Source: Lytechinus variegatus (taxonomy: Eukaryota; Echinodermata; Echinoidea; Temnopleuroida; Toxopneustidae). Taken from it: 64,000 bases of DNA. Below are positions 23,320 to 35,900 of this stretch, piece by piece. The notes under the pieces are model-generated. The model was given only the letters and a program-made list of their open reading frames with translations. It ran no database searches and was not told the origin of the DNA. The stretch covers positions 33,009,934 to 33,073,933 of the forward strand of contig NC_054743.1 of NCBI RefSeq assembly GCF_018143015.1. Reading direction: 5' to 3'. The position numbers and the translations under genes were made by a program. Position 1 is the stretch's first letter. Each line of letters starts with the position of its first letter.

Positions 23320-23544
23320 CTCACTGATCTCTCCCTTATCTGGATGGGAACAATAACGCTGATTGGCCTATTCCGTGTTGAAGCACCGGAAGTTGGTACC
23401 TCCGCACGCCGAGTTCCCCCAAAAGAGCCAAAATCGAAGTAGAGTCTGGTTCACGACAATAGTATCAATCTTAATTATACTTACCAGATCAACTCTTATA
23501 ACAGCACTTTTCAATATGAATTTATACCTAATTCAAAGTTTAAG
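23320..23544 (+). promoter_or_regulatory. Possible promoter and leader of the THAP exon
   Basis: Unlike its surroundings this stretch is mixed in composition. It has a CCAAT-type word (GATTGGCC near 23361), then a leader running to the ATG at 23545. No TATA box is clear. The assignment rests only on position. Confidence 0.25.
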
Positions 23545-23625
23545 ATGTCGTCCTGTGCCACGTATAATTGCACTTATCGTGACGACCATGGAAACAGAGA
23601 AAAGGGGATTACTTTTCACAGATAA
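23545..23625 (+). pseudogene. THAP-domain first exon, splice donor altered
   Basis: The 26 codons from the ATG encode the start of a C2CH THAP zinc finger: C4 and C9 in the spacing MSSCATYNC, then the diagnostic GITFHR. THAP domains bind DNA and need further residues (a W, CxxH and AVPTIF) that in animal THAP genes lie in exon 2. In human THAP1, as I recall, the first intron falls after the second base of the codon following FH. Here the same point reads CACAG|ATAAGAC, an otherwise perfect donor with AT in place of GT. Without splicing, translation stops three bases later. No second exon was recognised downstream. It is either a dead exon or, less likely, a rare AT-AC intron. Confidence 0.6.
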
Positions 23626-23639
23626 GACAAGCTGGTGAA

Positions 23640-24240
23640 CTGCATAGTTGTAGACTTTATGTAGTCCCATGTGCTCAAATACATGTGTGGTAATTCTAAA
23701 TTACCAGAGCAAGTTTCCAAAACTTTAAAACTTCAGGGGGGGGGGTAATCGATTGTTGTGATTTATCTGGAAGCGTGATAAATTTAAACCATGATTCTAA
23801 TAAATATTCAGTTTATTAATATTCACAAATGTCACCAAGTTTTATGAGTTTATCAGTCATGTTTGGACAGAAGAATATCACGAGACACGAAAATACTGAC
23901 CGTGTAGCCTGTATTCTGAAATTTGATTTAAGTTAAAACTGAAATCTGCCGTTTCGGAGGAGTTAAGAAAAATTTGCGAAGCATAGATCCTGACCGAAAT
24001 GGACAAGGACTGGATCTACAAGGTATTCTGAAAATTATTCTATCTTTTCTTTGTGAAAGGACAATAAAATTTACAAGCTATAGAGGTACATGTACGGTAG
24101 GACTAGGACTTTAGGTGGTTATGTAACTTGTGGCATGTGGATTTGTGATATTTCTCTGTCAACAATAGATCGAATTATTTTTTCCAAGAAATCATTTTTT
24201 AAACAAAAGTATGTATGTGTGACAGAGGGAGAGAGAGAGA
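23640..24240. other. Intergenic, no gene seen
   Basis: AT-rich with a G-run (23736-23746) and a short GA repeat (24228-24241). Small ORFs lack domains. Confidence 0.5.
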
Positions 24241-24707
24241 GAAGGTCAAGTCCAACTCAGAAAAATATTGATTTGAATCAATAGAGAAAAATCAGACAAG
24301 CACAATGCTGAAAATTTCATTAAAATCGGATGTAAAATAAGAAAGTTATGACATTTCAAAGTTTCGCTTATTTAAAAAAAATTGTGATATGAACAAGCCA
24401 GTTACATTCATATGAGAGAGTCGATGATATTGCTCACTATTTCTTTTGTTTTTTATAGTTTGAACTATACAATATTTCAATTTTACGAATTTGACGATTA
24501 TAGGACCTCTTTGCCTGAAGCACAAAATGTTAAAATAATGAAATACCAACCGAGATGTGCATATAACTGTTAAGTGAAATGAAGCGAAACTTTAAAATGC
24601 CATAAATTTCATATTACATCCGATTTTGAAGAAATTTTCAGTGTTATGCTTGTTGAATTTTTCTCTTTTTATTCAAATCAAGTTTTTGTTGGGGTGGACT
24701 TGTCCTT
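24241..24707. mobile_element. MITE with long inverted arms
   Basis: The left arm (AAGTCCAAC..TTGATTTGAATCA..AAAATCGGATGTAAA) is mirrored at the right by TTACATCCGATTTTGAAG..TTGGGGTGGACTTGTCCTTT. The right flank has TTAA. The left end abuts a GA microsatellite and may be eroded. No coding sequence. Confidence 0.7.
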
Positions 24708-24715
24708 TAAATGGC

Positions 24716-24890
24716 GAGTCCACCTCACAGAAACGATTATTTGAATAGAGAGAAAAACCACACAATAATGCTCAAAATTTAATCAAAATCAGAAGTAAAA
24801 TATGACAGTTATATTTTTAAAGTTTTACTTATGATATTTTCGGTGTTACACTTGTTTGATTTTTGGGGGGTGGACTTAAATTAAAGGGGG
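24716..24890. mobile_element. Diverged remnant of the same MITE family
   Basis: Repeats the arm motif (GAGTCCACC..ATTTGAATAGAGAGAAAAA..AATCAAAATCAGAAGTAAAA) and ends GGGGGGTGGACTT. It is shortened and directly follows the previous element. Confidence 0.5.
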
Positions 24891-26439
24891 TTTCAAGTCC
24901 AGTGTTATAAGCCTGCATAACCTAGAAAATCGTCGCCCTATCGATCCTAAGAGGTTATTTGGCAAACCTCCAAAATACCCTAGACAATTCAAAGATTTCA
25001 TCCATTTTCCTTAAGTGAGAAAAACACCAACCCCTTCAAAATTATGTTTCCGAAATATACTGGGAAAGTACCATGGTTTCAAGAAAATTGCGAATTCTGG
25101 CACCTTAAATATATGAAGTTTTGTTAAAATAGCAAGAGCTTCAGTGTGCAGACGTACAGCTAGCGTATCGCTCACAATGCATATGCTAATGGAGCGATCG
25201 CGTTCTTTTTGGGGGAACTGGTATGGCGGACAATAGAACTCGCTGGCTTCAAACAAAGGACCCTCCCCGCATATCCAGTTAGGGGAGAGATCAGTGGTTA
25301 CACTAGCAAAGTACTCAAATAGTCATGTACGAGGCTGATTAGGGGGAAATCCCCCTCCTCTCCATTTTTTTTCAATTTAAATCACAAGTTTAGGAAGGAC
25401 CGGAAGCACTGGCGGGTCGGGGGGGGGGCACAGCCGGCCCTTGCCCCCACCTTTGAGAAGCAAGATTAGAAGAAAAAAAATGAAAGTGAAATTTTATTTT
25501 TTGCTTGTTATTTTTTCGGGGGCGAAATTGCAGCATAAGACTAGCCGTTGAATCAGAGTGATGGATTGCGATAATCCTGATTCTGGAAGAGAATAACTGG
25601 AAAATATTTATTTTTCAGAGCATTATTTCTCAATTGTCGACGTTTTCAGAAAGCTTATGTATTTTAGTCCTATGCCAGGGAAAAAATATTTTGAAAAAAG
25701 TGAAATATATCATTATCACCGTTCGAAATTTCACCTTCAACAATTTTTCTACCGCACAATTTTAATCCTAGTCCCACGCTTGACTATTTGTGTCGGTAAT
25801 GTAAGGTTGTATCAACAACACGGCAGGAGCAAGCCACTGCTGGAGCAGGGCTGTTAGAAATTACCCTGAAGCAAGTAAATTTGTAGGCTCTAATTATGTA
25901 TAAAACATCGAAAAGGACCTTAAAGATTTTTTTTGTTCATATCTGAAATGTTTTTTAAGTTATTGGTTTCAACGGCGAATGACCATCCAGTAAACAATGG
26001 CCACGACTTTTGAGAAACAGAAGAAAAGAAAGCAATTTATAATTTCTTTTTGGGACCTAGGGCTTTTAAATTTAGGCCTTAAATTAAAGACTTCCACTTA
26101 ACAGATCAACCTTCCCTTTTTTCCACACAAAAAATCCTCTCCATTTGTCTTTTTTTTAAGTCTGTCTATAACCTCCTTTTTTTCCTTGGTCTGCCCTGGG
26201 ATAAACTGAAAAATTCGCTGTTTCGGAGGAATTTTTTAACCTTTTTTTTTTTTTTTGGGGGGGGGGGGGGGTAGGTAAAGAAAAAGTATTTCTACTAGAA
26301 AGCGTTACCTTAATATATTCTTTATTAGCATTATCATCACAGACATTGCTCTAAATATCCGTTCTCTTTCAAGAGCCCTTTGTGCATGCATGAGCACAAT
26401 TAACGTACGACATTCTTAACATAATATGAACATGACATT
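24891..26439. other. Intergenic with transposon ends
   Basis: No gene seen. At 25407-25455 a TGGCGGGTCGGGGGGGGGGC..GCCGGCCCTTGCCCCC block resembles a transposon terminus with a G-run hairpin. A T-run followed by a G-run lies at 26240-26270. The minus-strand ORF at 25011-25256 shows no domain. Confidence 0.4.
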
Positions 26440-26653
26440 GCAAAACCCTTTACAGTGTCAACTTGACGCTCCCCCATGACCAGCGTCAAATATTTAAATA
26501 AACTTGACGCCTCAGTAACCATACTTGATGCTCCAGTAAAATAATGACGCTCCTACTGAAGCGTCAACTTTTAATGAAATGCGCTGCAGCGTCAAATATC
26601 AAATTTGACGCTGTTTTGGGACTTGACGCTGACCTTTATGAAATGGGCCCCTG
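26440..26653. repeat. Cluster of TTGACGCT / AGCGTCAA words
   Basis: About nine copies of TTGACGC(T/C) or its complement, in both orientations, within about 180 bp, ending in TTTATGAAATGGGCCCCTGG. That ending resembles a DNA-transposon terminus. It probably represents the sub-repeat region of a non-autonomous element. The left end was not found. Confidence 0.45.
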
Positions 26654-26893
26654 GACATTGTGAAACGCGGAAGTTAAATACATCGTCTTGATAAAAAAAT
26701 CGTAGAGTTTCTCTCTGAAATAATATTTCACAGCATTGCACGACACACATTGATACTTTCGAATGCTAATGATATTATCTATTTAAAGTGACGTAGATTC
26801 TAGCTGTAATTAAAATGAAACTTAGTCAAGACAACCACCCCATTTGAAAATCAGTTTCAGAGTGAGTTTTGCTGTGAATGGATTGAGTTCATA

Positions 26894-26994
26894 ATGACCT
26901 CAACTTTAGAAACAATATTTACCGTGAACAGCACGATTCTCCCTCGCTCTGGAGAAAACAGATCAACTTTTCTTCTGGTGCTAGAATCATTAAG
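26894..26994 (+). CDS. GPCR 1 exon 1 (N-terminus)
   Basis: Encodes 33 residues from an ATG with A at -3 and ends in ..TTAAG|GTAAAA. I chose it because it is the only upstream candidate found that joins exon 2 in phase 2, exactly as the better-marked exon 1 of GPCR 2 does. It has two N-x-S/T sites. This is the least secure exon of the gene. Confidence 0.65.
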
Positions 26995-29900
26995 GTAAAA
27001 GATCAGTCTTTAAGTATTTCTGTAGTATTATTGGATGTTTTAGAGTTTTAAAATGCAATATTAGGACGACAAAAATAAAACATGTTAAAAGTCATTCCGA
27101 TAGAATCATGACAACTGATATTACGTAACATCTAAATAATCAGCCCTTGTCTATTATCATAATTCTAAATTTCGTTCAATATGGAGGCCACAAAGTACGC
27201 AAAACCTAAGTTAATGTATCGCATTAACTTAGGTATGCAAAACCTAAGTTAATGTATCGCATTAAATTTTGCGATGGATTCGTGAAATTCGTAAATTTGA
27301 GACCGTCGTAAATTTGTGGAATAAATTTGTTCAATGTTTTAAGTTATGTCATCGCTAAGAAATTAGAAAAAATGATGCCCCTTTTCTCCATTTAGATTTA
27401 ACAAAGTCTTTGTTGGAATAACATCAATTGTTGAATACTAAATTTTGAGATCTTGTATCTCTTGTACGAAATGAAAAGTTTAAGTGTCTGTTGCCTCTTT
27501 AAATATACATTCATCATGATCAAACCCGCTAAACCATTAAATAAATTCGACATGCAGCCTTGCATTTCTAATCGAAATAGTCATCTTTACCACTCAGGCT
27601 TTGTCATTATCTGAAACTATAAATTTTCAATACGATAATCGTGGAAATTGGGATCAATGATGCCGATGTAAGGGGAGGGGTGGTGAATGACTTATTTTTT
27701 CCATTTTGCTGTATTCTACTTTATGCATGCCTGCTCAGTTAATTATCTTACTACCAATTAACCCCAATCTTCACTGTTATTCCCACTGTCGTGACTGTTT
27801 TTCTTTTAATGCTTGATTCGTTACAATAATTTGCATGTTTTCCCCAACCTACGTTCCTTATTTTTCTTTATTATATATATATATATTGCTTATTTATTAT
27901 TATTTATTTTTTTAAACCTATTTTTTGCTTGTTTCATTCGGTGTACGCCTTAATATTCACTTGCTATTTGTCTAATGATGTTGTATCCCCTATTCATGTA
28001 CTGCATATGCTTATATTTTCTTGCATAGCTTCCCCATGGCATGCTAATTTCATAATTGATATTCTATCGCATATCTTTATATATATTGCAGATATTCGCT
28101 TCTGTTCTGTATTCGCTTGTATTATTCGTATTTGTACATGCTTGCTTTCCCATTTTGTTATTCATTTTTCACCTTTTCTCTTTTTGACAAACTCAGATCC
28201 TTTTTCTATTTTTTTAGTAGATGTTAATTGCTTATTATTTTATTCCATGTAAGCGTAATTCAGTTCATTTATTTTTAAGCTGGAGCACCGCATGATACAC
28301 CTCCAAAGATGAGAGATACTATTTCTGTTTTCGTTTGTTACTTTTTTCTAAATGAGAGTATTTCATGTTTGTTCTGTGTTGTGTTTGTATCTGTCTTCTT
28401 GCCTGACTATCTCCATTTTTCCTTTCTTCAGATGCTTGCTGAGATGCTGCTTAAGAAGTGCTGGATTATTCCATCTTCCTCACAATTTATTCATGTTTTA
28501 TGCTTCTCCTGTTTTGATAAATTTTTAAATGGCTGATACAAATAACTCATCTTTCAATTTTTATGATAATGATTTATCTGATAGAGAATCCAGTGACTTT
28601 GATACCTCTTCTGCCTCATATGATAATAATTTTGAAGATAACTTTAATCTATCATCTGAGGAGTTAAATTATGCCAATGATTCTAATCATTGTTCACTTC
28701 CAATTCCCTCCTCGAAATATATTACCCAATTAAAATTAAAAAAGTAACAATTTTTTTTTCTAAAAAATCATTTTTCTTACTGCATATGAATATCAGAAGC
28801 ATAAGTAATCATTTTGAAGACCTTCAGATTCTTTTAGACAACCAAAATAAACATTCTTTTTCAATTATTGGCTTGACCGAAACTTGGCTTTCCACTGACA
28901 CAAATTTACCTTATGCAATAGATGGATATGATTTCATTGTTAATAACAGATCAAAAAAGTTGGGTGGGGGCGCAGCACTTTATCTTTCCATTAATTTTGA
29001 ATTCACTGTCCTAAACGAACTTAATTTCATGAATGAGTTTATTGAGTCATTATTTATTGAAATTTCTATTCCTAATAGCAAAAATATAATACTTGGAATT
29101 ATTTATAGAACCCCAAACTCAAATAATGATTTCTTTCAATTTATAACATCTATTCTGAGTAATGCTAATTTGGTCAACAAAGATGTATTTGTAATGGGCA
29201 ATTTTAATATCGATCTATTAAAACATGCTAACAACAATTTCTCACATGAGTTTCTTGAAACACTTTACTCAGCCTCGTTCTTGCCATTAATTTCTAAACC
29301 TACGCGTGTTAGTAATCACTCAGCCACTCTCCTTGACAATATTCTATGTAACTCATTACCACCCCCAGAATCCTTAATAGTCCTTTCTGATATTACTGAT
29401 CATTATCTAATTATGTATTTCTTTAATCTTAAATGTTCCTTAAATAAAGTATATCCCCTACCAGCTAGACGTAGGGCCACCCCAGAAAAATTAGCTAGTC
29501 TTGGTGTCAGTTTAGATAGAGTTGACTGGTCTAGCGTTTATAACACTGACGATGTCGATTTATCTTTAGGCAATTTTTAAAGTATTTTTAAAAAAACATC
29601 TACATGATCATATTCCTAAAAAGAATAATAATCGAGTTAATTATAAAACATCACCCAGACTTCCCTGGATATCTAACTCCCTCTTGCGCTCAATTAATAA
29701 AAAAACCGACTGTACTATAAATTCAAAATAAAGAAGAATGAACATTCAAAAATCAAGTATACTTCTTATACAAATTCATTAATAAAAGTCTTGCGTGCAG
29801 AAAAAAAGAAATATTACTCGATTCAATTAGAACAATATAAACATGATATGAAAAACACATGGAAAGTTATTAAGCAAGCTTTGAATATTTCAAAAAAGAA

Positions 29901-32900
29901 ATCAAATATTACTAAAATAAGATTTAATAATCGGAATATAGAAGATCCCACAGAAATCGCCAATGTTTTAAATTCATACTTTTCTACGATAGGGGAAAAT
30001 TTGGCACAAAAAATTCCACAATCTAATAAGCATTTTTCTAAATTCTTGGGACAACCTAATGCCAATTCCATTTTCTTCTATCCGACTACTACTTATGAAG
30101 TGACCGATATTGTTTCCTCCTTAAATAATAAACACAGTGCTGGTCATGATGACATAAGTAATTTTATATTAAAAGGAACCATATCGTCTATTGTTGAGCC
30201 CTTGACACATATATTAAATAAATCTATTTTAAGTGGTATTTTTCCTCAACAAATGAAAATTGCGAAAGTTATTCCCTTATTTAAAAAGGGAGACGAGCTT
30301 GATGCTGGTAATTACCGTCCTATATCCTTACTCTCTTCTCTTTCTAAGATTTTAGAAAGATTAATTTTTATTAGAACAACTAAATTTCTTAAAATCAATA
30401 ATATATTCACTAACTTCCAATTTGGTTTTAGACAAAAACATAGCACTATCCACGCTCTTTTAAATTTTGTGCATAAAGTAGCCCATTCTTTAGATGATCA
30501 TTCGCATCTAATTGGTATATTCCTGGACTTCTCCAAGGCATTTGACACTATTAACCACGACATTTTACTTTACAAGCTTTCTCACTATGGAATACGTGGA
30601 ATTGCCTTGGAGTGGTTCAGGAATTACCTTAAAAAAAGAAAACAGTATGTTTATTTAAATAATCACATCTCTGATCAACATGACATTAATTGTGGTGTCC
30701 CACAAGGTAGTTTATTAGGGCCTCTTTTATTCATTATTTACATTAACGATTTTCATAGATCATCTGACATTCTTTCGTTCATTCTTTTTGCAGATGATTC
30801 CAATGTATTTTTTGCTCACAAAACCCCTCAAACTCTAGTTCAGATCATGAATTTGAAACTGCTAAATTTGACTCAATGGATACGCTCCAATGAACTATCT
30901 CTTAATTTAAACAAAACCAAATATATGATATTTAGTAATTCTATTGAGTCTTTACCTTCCGACATTATCTTTGATGATACACCTTTACAATGTGTTTCCC
31001 AAATTAAATTTTTAGGAATTATAGTTGATAATAAGCTTTCTTGGAAACCCACGTTCTAAATGTGAGCAAAATATTATCTCGTAACATTCATGACATTGGT
31101 GTAATTAATAAGTTAAAACACTATTTTCCTCCGGTCACATTACTCATATTATATTCCTCCTTGATTTTACTGCAACTTAATTATGGAATATTAGCATGGG
31201 GAAATACCCATAATTCTTTATTGGACAAAATATTAATTTTACAAAAGAAAACACTCCGAATTATATGTAATGCACCAGTTCGTTCTCATACAGATCAATT
31301 GGTTCTGGAACATAAAATCATGAAAATAAAAAAATTATATTTATTTCAATTAGGTCAATTCATGTATGTATGTAAATAATTTGTTGCCACGCATATTTGA
31401 CTCTATGTTTCACCAAAACCAATCCCTCCATAACTATCCCACCAGGCAGTGAAATGAATATCACTTGCCCCTCCTCAGAACGCATCTAGCACAAAATACT
31501 TATTTATATAGGGGAAGGCGGGGTAAGTTGTGACACTTTTTGCATTTTGCATGTTAGAATTGATATGACTAGTACTATTGTAGAAATAAGTACCTTGCCT
31601 TTAAATTTGATTCTTGGGAAATGTTTTTCACCTACATATAACTTTCTACCCCCACACTGAAAGTCATCGTGACCTTTGAAAAAAACCGGTGTCAAATGGC
31701 TCAACTTGCCCCATATATGGGGTAAGTTGTGCCACCGTCTGGGGGTAAGTTGAGCCACAAAAACTACGTACAAAATGTATAGGGGAGAACCAGCGTGTCA
31801 ATTTTTTGTTTAAAGTCTTTTCACTTGCTAATTCTCTATAAATAATAACATCATTTAAAAGGAAAAGAGCAGTCATGTAAATTTGCTCCTTTCAACCTGC
31901 ATTTCAATCAATTTTTATGGTTTGTTTGTTTTTTAAGATACATTAACATAAGAATTACCATGGCTCAACTTGCCCCATGCTGTTTGGCTCAACTTACCCC
32001 TGTCCGAACTTAGTGCGATAATTTTGTATCCACACATTTATTATTCATCTATCATATAAAAGACTATGACAAGAATGAAGATCCATACCTGGACTAACAA
32101 TGTTGTTATCATGTCTTTACTATATTTAAAGACATGTGTGTGAATAAAGTACTTATCTATTTCACACTCTTTTTTACTTTTTTGGCTGAAATTCATACTT
32201 TTCCCTCTAAAAAACTACTTTTTGTTTCAAAGTGGAAAACAATGTGGTGGGGTTAGGGGTTATGCTATGGGTCATCAATACATGACACCACCACAATGTC
32301 TGACTCATTCATTATTGGCCTGGGGCTGGTGGCTCAACTTGCCCCTATGCTCAACTTACCCCGCCTTCCCCTACAGGTCCAAGATTTTGGAATTCCCTTG
32401 ACGATGAGATTAAAGATGCCCGTTCTTTACTGTCCTTTAAAAACAAATTAAAAAATTTATGCTCCTTATTTCCTAATGAATTATATTCACTATTTAAACT
32501 AAAATTTTGTATCATATTTTGCTAATCTATTATCTATGTTTATACAGAACATAAAGCCTTATTATTATTTTTTATTTTATTTTTTTTCAAGTTAGACATA
32601 AAATTTGAAATATAAAAGTTACAGCTTGTCTATACATTATATCATACCTTTTATATTGTATGTGTGTATGTCCGAATGTGTGTGTATGTATGTGTAGACA
32701 TAATATATATGCAGCAAATTAGCTTTGCATCCCTCTCCCTATTTTCTTTCTATATTCTAGGCAGTTTTCATCGTACTATTGTCCACCTCATGTTCCTGTG
32801 TTGTGTTGTTTCGTGTTATTTACTATTATTATTTGCCTTTTTGTTATCTTCATGTATATTACTTTACGTATATTTCTATATTCCTTGTATCTATTTTTGA

Positions 32901-35900
32901 GGGGTCCACATTCTACAAGCTTTGCTTTTCAGTGGACCCCTCCATTCTTATGATATATAATTGCATTGATTGAATTATATTTAATGATATTGATCATATT
33001 GATTTAACTTGACATGTATGTTAATTTATATGTTAATTACTTTCAAATATGTATTTTTTCCAATATTGAATTTTGTTCATGTTATTGTTTATTTAAATTG
33101 AATCAATCTATCTTGTACTTATTTGTATCATTTTGAAGAGTGAAAATAAATTTGAATTGAATTGAATGACGGATAACCGAGTTTATAAAAAAAAAATCAC
33201 AACTTACCGCCGAGACCATAAACAGTTTCATTCCGTCATCGGTATGTCCAGTATGACCATGACAATCATGAAAAGATTCTTCAGCGGCATCTTCCAGTAT
33301 TGAGGACGCGCCGCGGGGTAGCTCCTTGGATGGCTCATTACAATACCTCACTGCGACAAAACACGCCCTGGGAAGCTATATCATGTATATCATGATATTT
33401 TTATCTTTTAACCATTTCGTGTTATCACATCAGCTTGATTATCATTATGCTTGGAGCGATTCTCTTCAACATCCTTACAATCACCATCATCGTACGTGTA
33501 CGCAACCTGAGAAAGAGTCCCCATAATATCTTGGTCTTCAACCTGTCCGTTGCGGATCTGGGTGTGGCGCTGGCCAGTATGACCTTCTCACTGGCTTCTG
33601 TCTTCGATGGTGGAAGTTTTTTGAGAAATCACGATGATGTGTGCAAAGTAAGTTAAGGCTTCCGCTTTTAGAATGTATACTAAGTTAGACTTTTGGGTAA
33701 TAGGGGCATTTTGAAGTCAGGTGCACTTTTGTAAACATTTGACTTACGGAGTTTGATGATATATCGCGCAGTGCTTTCACTGCAAAGTCCACACAACTGA
33801 GAGGAAGTTGATTCAAATGTCATTTGAAACATAGAAAAGTATCAAGCACAGCAGAGATAACTTTGATTAAAACTGGATATAAATATGAAAGTTATGGAAT
33901 TTTTGGATTTTGGTTAATGTTTGCTTTATTTTCGCAAAAAGTTATAAAAGTCAGGCTAAAAATGAAGGAAATGCAAAGTTGCAAACCAAAGGTCATTGAT
34001 GTCTGTCTTACATTTACTATTTGGGCAATTCTAAGTAGTTCATGATTAAACATAGGGCGCTTTTTCAACAAAACCACATTTCTGCAGTCGATTTTAGTTC
34101 TGTATGTATTTTCTGTGGCTTGTAGGCCTAAATAACAGTTGTGAAAGTTACAGCAACATGACAATTTCGTGGGCAAATTTTGGTAGAAAAGAGGATCAGT
34201 CTATTGTGTTTTGACTTGAAAAAATGTGTGTTCTGTACGAAACATTTGGGAATTTTGTTTTAAAGAGGAAATAATAACGCCATACCGCATTTTTAACATA
34301 AGTAACGATTTTGGTTTTAAATGGTTTTGATAAGGAGTACCTTTTCTGTTTATTCTCACCTTCAGATGAATGGATTTCTCTCCATCATGTTCTCATTCAC
34401 CAATCTTCCCATCATTCTCTCCATCGCCGCCGACCGTCTCCTTATCGTCGTTTTGTCCCGCCGGTACCCTCCAAACCGTAGCCGTGTCTTGGTCATGGTC
34501 TCCTTGTCCTGGCTCGTCGGGATATTCATAGCATCCATCGGTTTGGTGATCGGGTACGAGTACGACCCCAGCACGAAGCACTGCACTCGGATCTGGGAGA
34601 ATGACGTCCTTCGACTCGGTTGTAGCATTCTTTATCTGGGAGTGACGCTCCCGTGTCTGGTCGCTGTCTACGTCGTCATCGCGCACTTCATTAGGAAGGA
34701 GGGCCTGAGTCTTCGAAGCCACCAGCTTTCGTCCTCCATGTCCACTTTGAAGTCGTTGTCGAATATGCCAAATAAGAGCCTGAGCCAGTCGATGGACTTG
34801 TGTGAAGTGAGTGTTCTGAATCCCGAATGCTTATGTTTTTCTTCCGTCACTTCTCTGTCTTTCCCATTGTCTTGCATTCAGTATATGATATCGTTGGTCA
34901 TGAGGGTCCAGGGAGAAAGATAGCGCTTGAGAAATACCAAAGTTCTGTTCATTTGAAATAAGGCTTGAATTCCAAAAATTTAGAAAACTTACGAGGTTTA
35001 CCAGGTTAGCTGTCAGACTTACTCGACACTCTGTTTTATTGACACTCCGTCATGCATGAAGTCTTTTGTTAACCATGCGATTGCTTTGGTCGGAAACAGG
35101 TGGAAAAATATTTGTTTTAAAGAAATTGTGGAAATTCAGGCATTACTTCGAAGAAACAGAAGTTTATTTCTTAAAAATTTTCTGTGATTGAGGTTTCAAA
35201 TGAAATAAAACGAACGAGCAGATATTGAACTTTGTAGGCATGTTAATTTCTTCTTGAAACCGAGCTACCCCTCGCCAAGGGACGTACGTTTTGGTATCCT
35301 TTCTTTAAATTGTTTTTACTCATGCGTGAATAAGGAATCTTCTTTAAGCCCCTTTTACACCTTCACGGAAGCAACACGGATCATCCCGGATTGTCAATCC
35401 GGGGTCCGGGACTACCGTCCGGGACTACCGTGTACACTCCGGCTACTCATCCGGCGCAATCCTTGATGTACCGGCATGTCCGGGAGAAAAATTGAACGTG
35501 TTCAATTTTTCATCCCGGAGTACACGGACTGATAATCATCCGTGTTCATCCTTGTAGCTTCCTTGTACATCCGAGTAGCTACCGAATGCATCTGGGAGGC
35601 TCCTTGTAAGAACCGGGTGATCCTTGTTGATACCGGTATTATCCGGGGTCAAATGTTTGTATTGTTTGCGTACATGAACAATAGTCCGTATTCATAACCA
35701 AGCACGAGCATGCTCCAGATGCTGCAAAAAGGGACGAAACTTCATTCTAGCAAAATATATCCCAGTACAGAATGTGAGCAACCGTGAAGGTCCGTGTAAA
35801 GACCCAGTAACATCCGTGATCATCCGGGTATTCCGTGTTGGCTACGGGAGCATATCAAACAGGATCCCTATTGCTACCTTACCTATCCTTGTAGACTCCG

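Larger units (their letters stand above)
27690..33168 (+). mobile_element. CR1/Jockey-like LINE in intron 1 of GPCR 1
   Basis: A nearly full-length non-LTR retrotransposon in the sense direction of the host gene. The order is T-rich leader, acidic N-terminal stretch, AP endonuclease, reverse transcriptase, 3' UTR with a hairpin, and a terminal AATTG-type repeat (33143-33165). The 5' boundary is uncertain, between about 27.6 and 28.5 kb. Several frameshifts and stops interrupt ORF2, the endonuclease GDFN motif reads GNFN, and a MITE interrupts the C-terminus. The copy is inactive. A relative lies antisense at 44453-47732. Confidence 0.85.

Noticed and set aside
23363..23638. A 91-codon ORF overlapping the THAP exon
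   Set aside because: The THAP signature is in another frame; this longer frame has no recognisable feature.
34362..34877. Antisense ORFs opposite GPCR 1 exon 3
   Set aside because: They mirror a well-supported coding exon in GC-richer sequence; no independent features.
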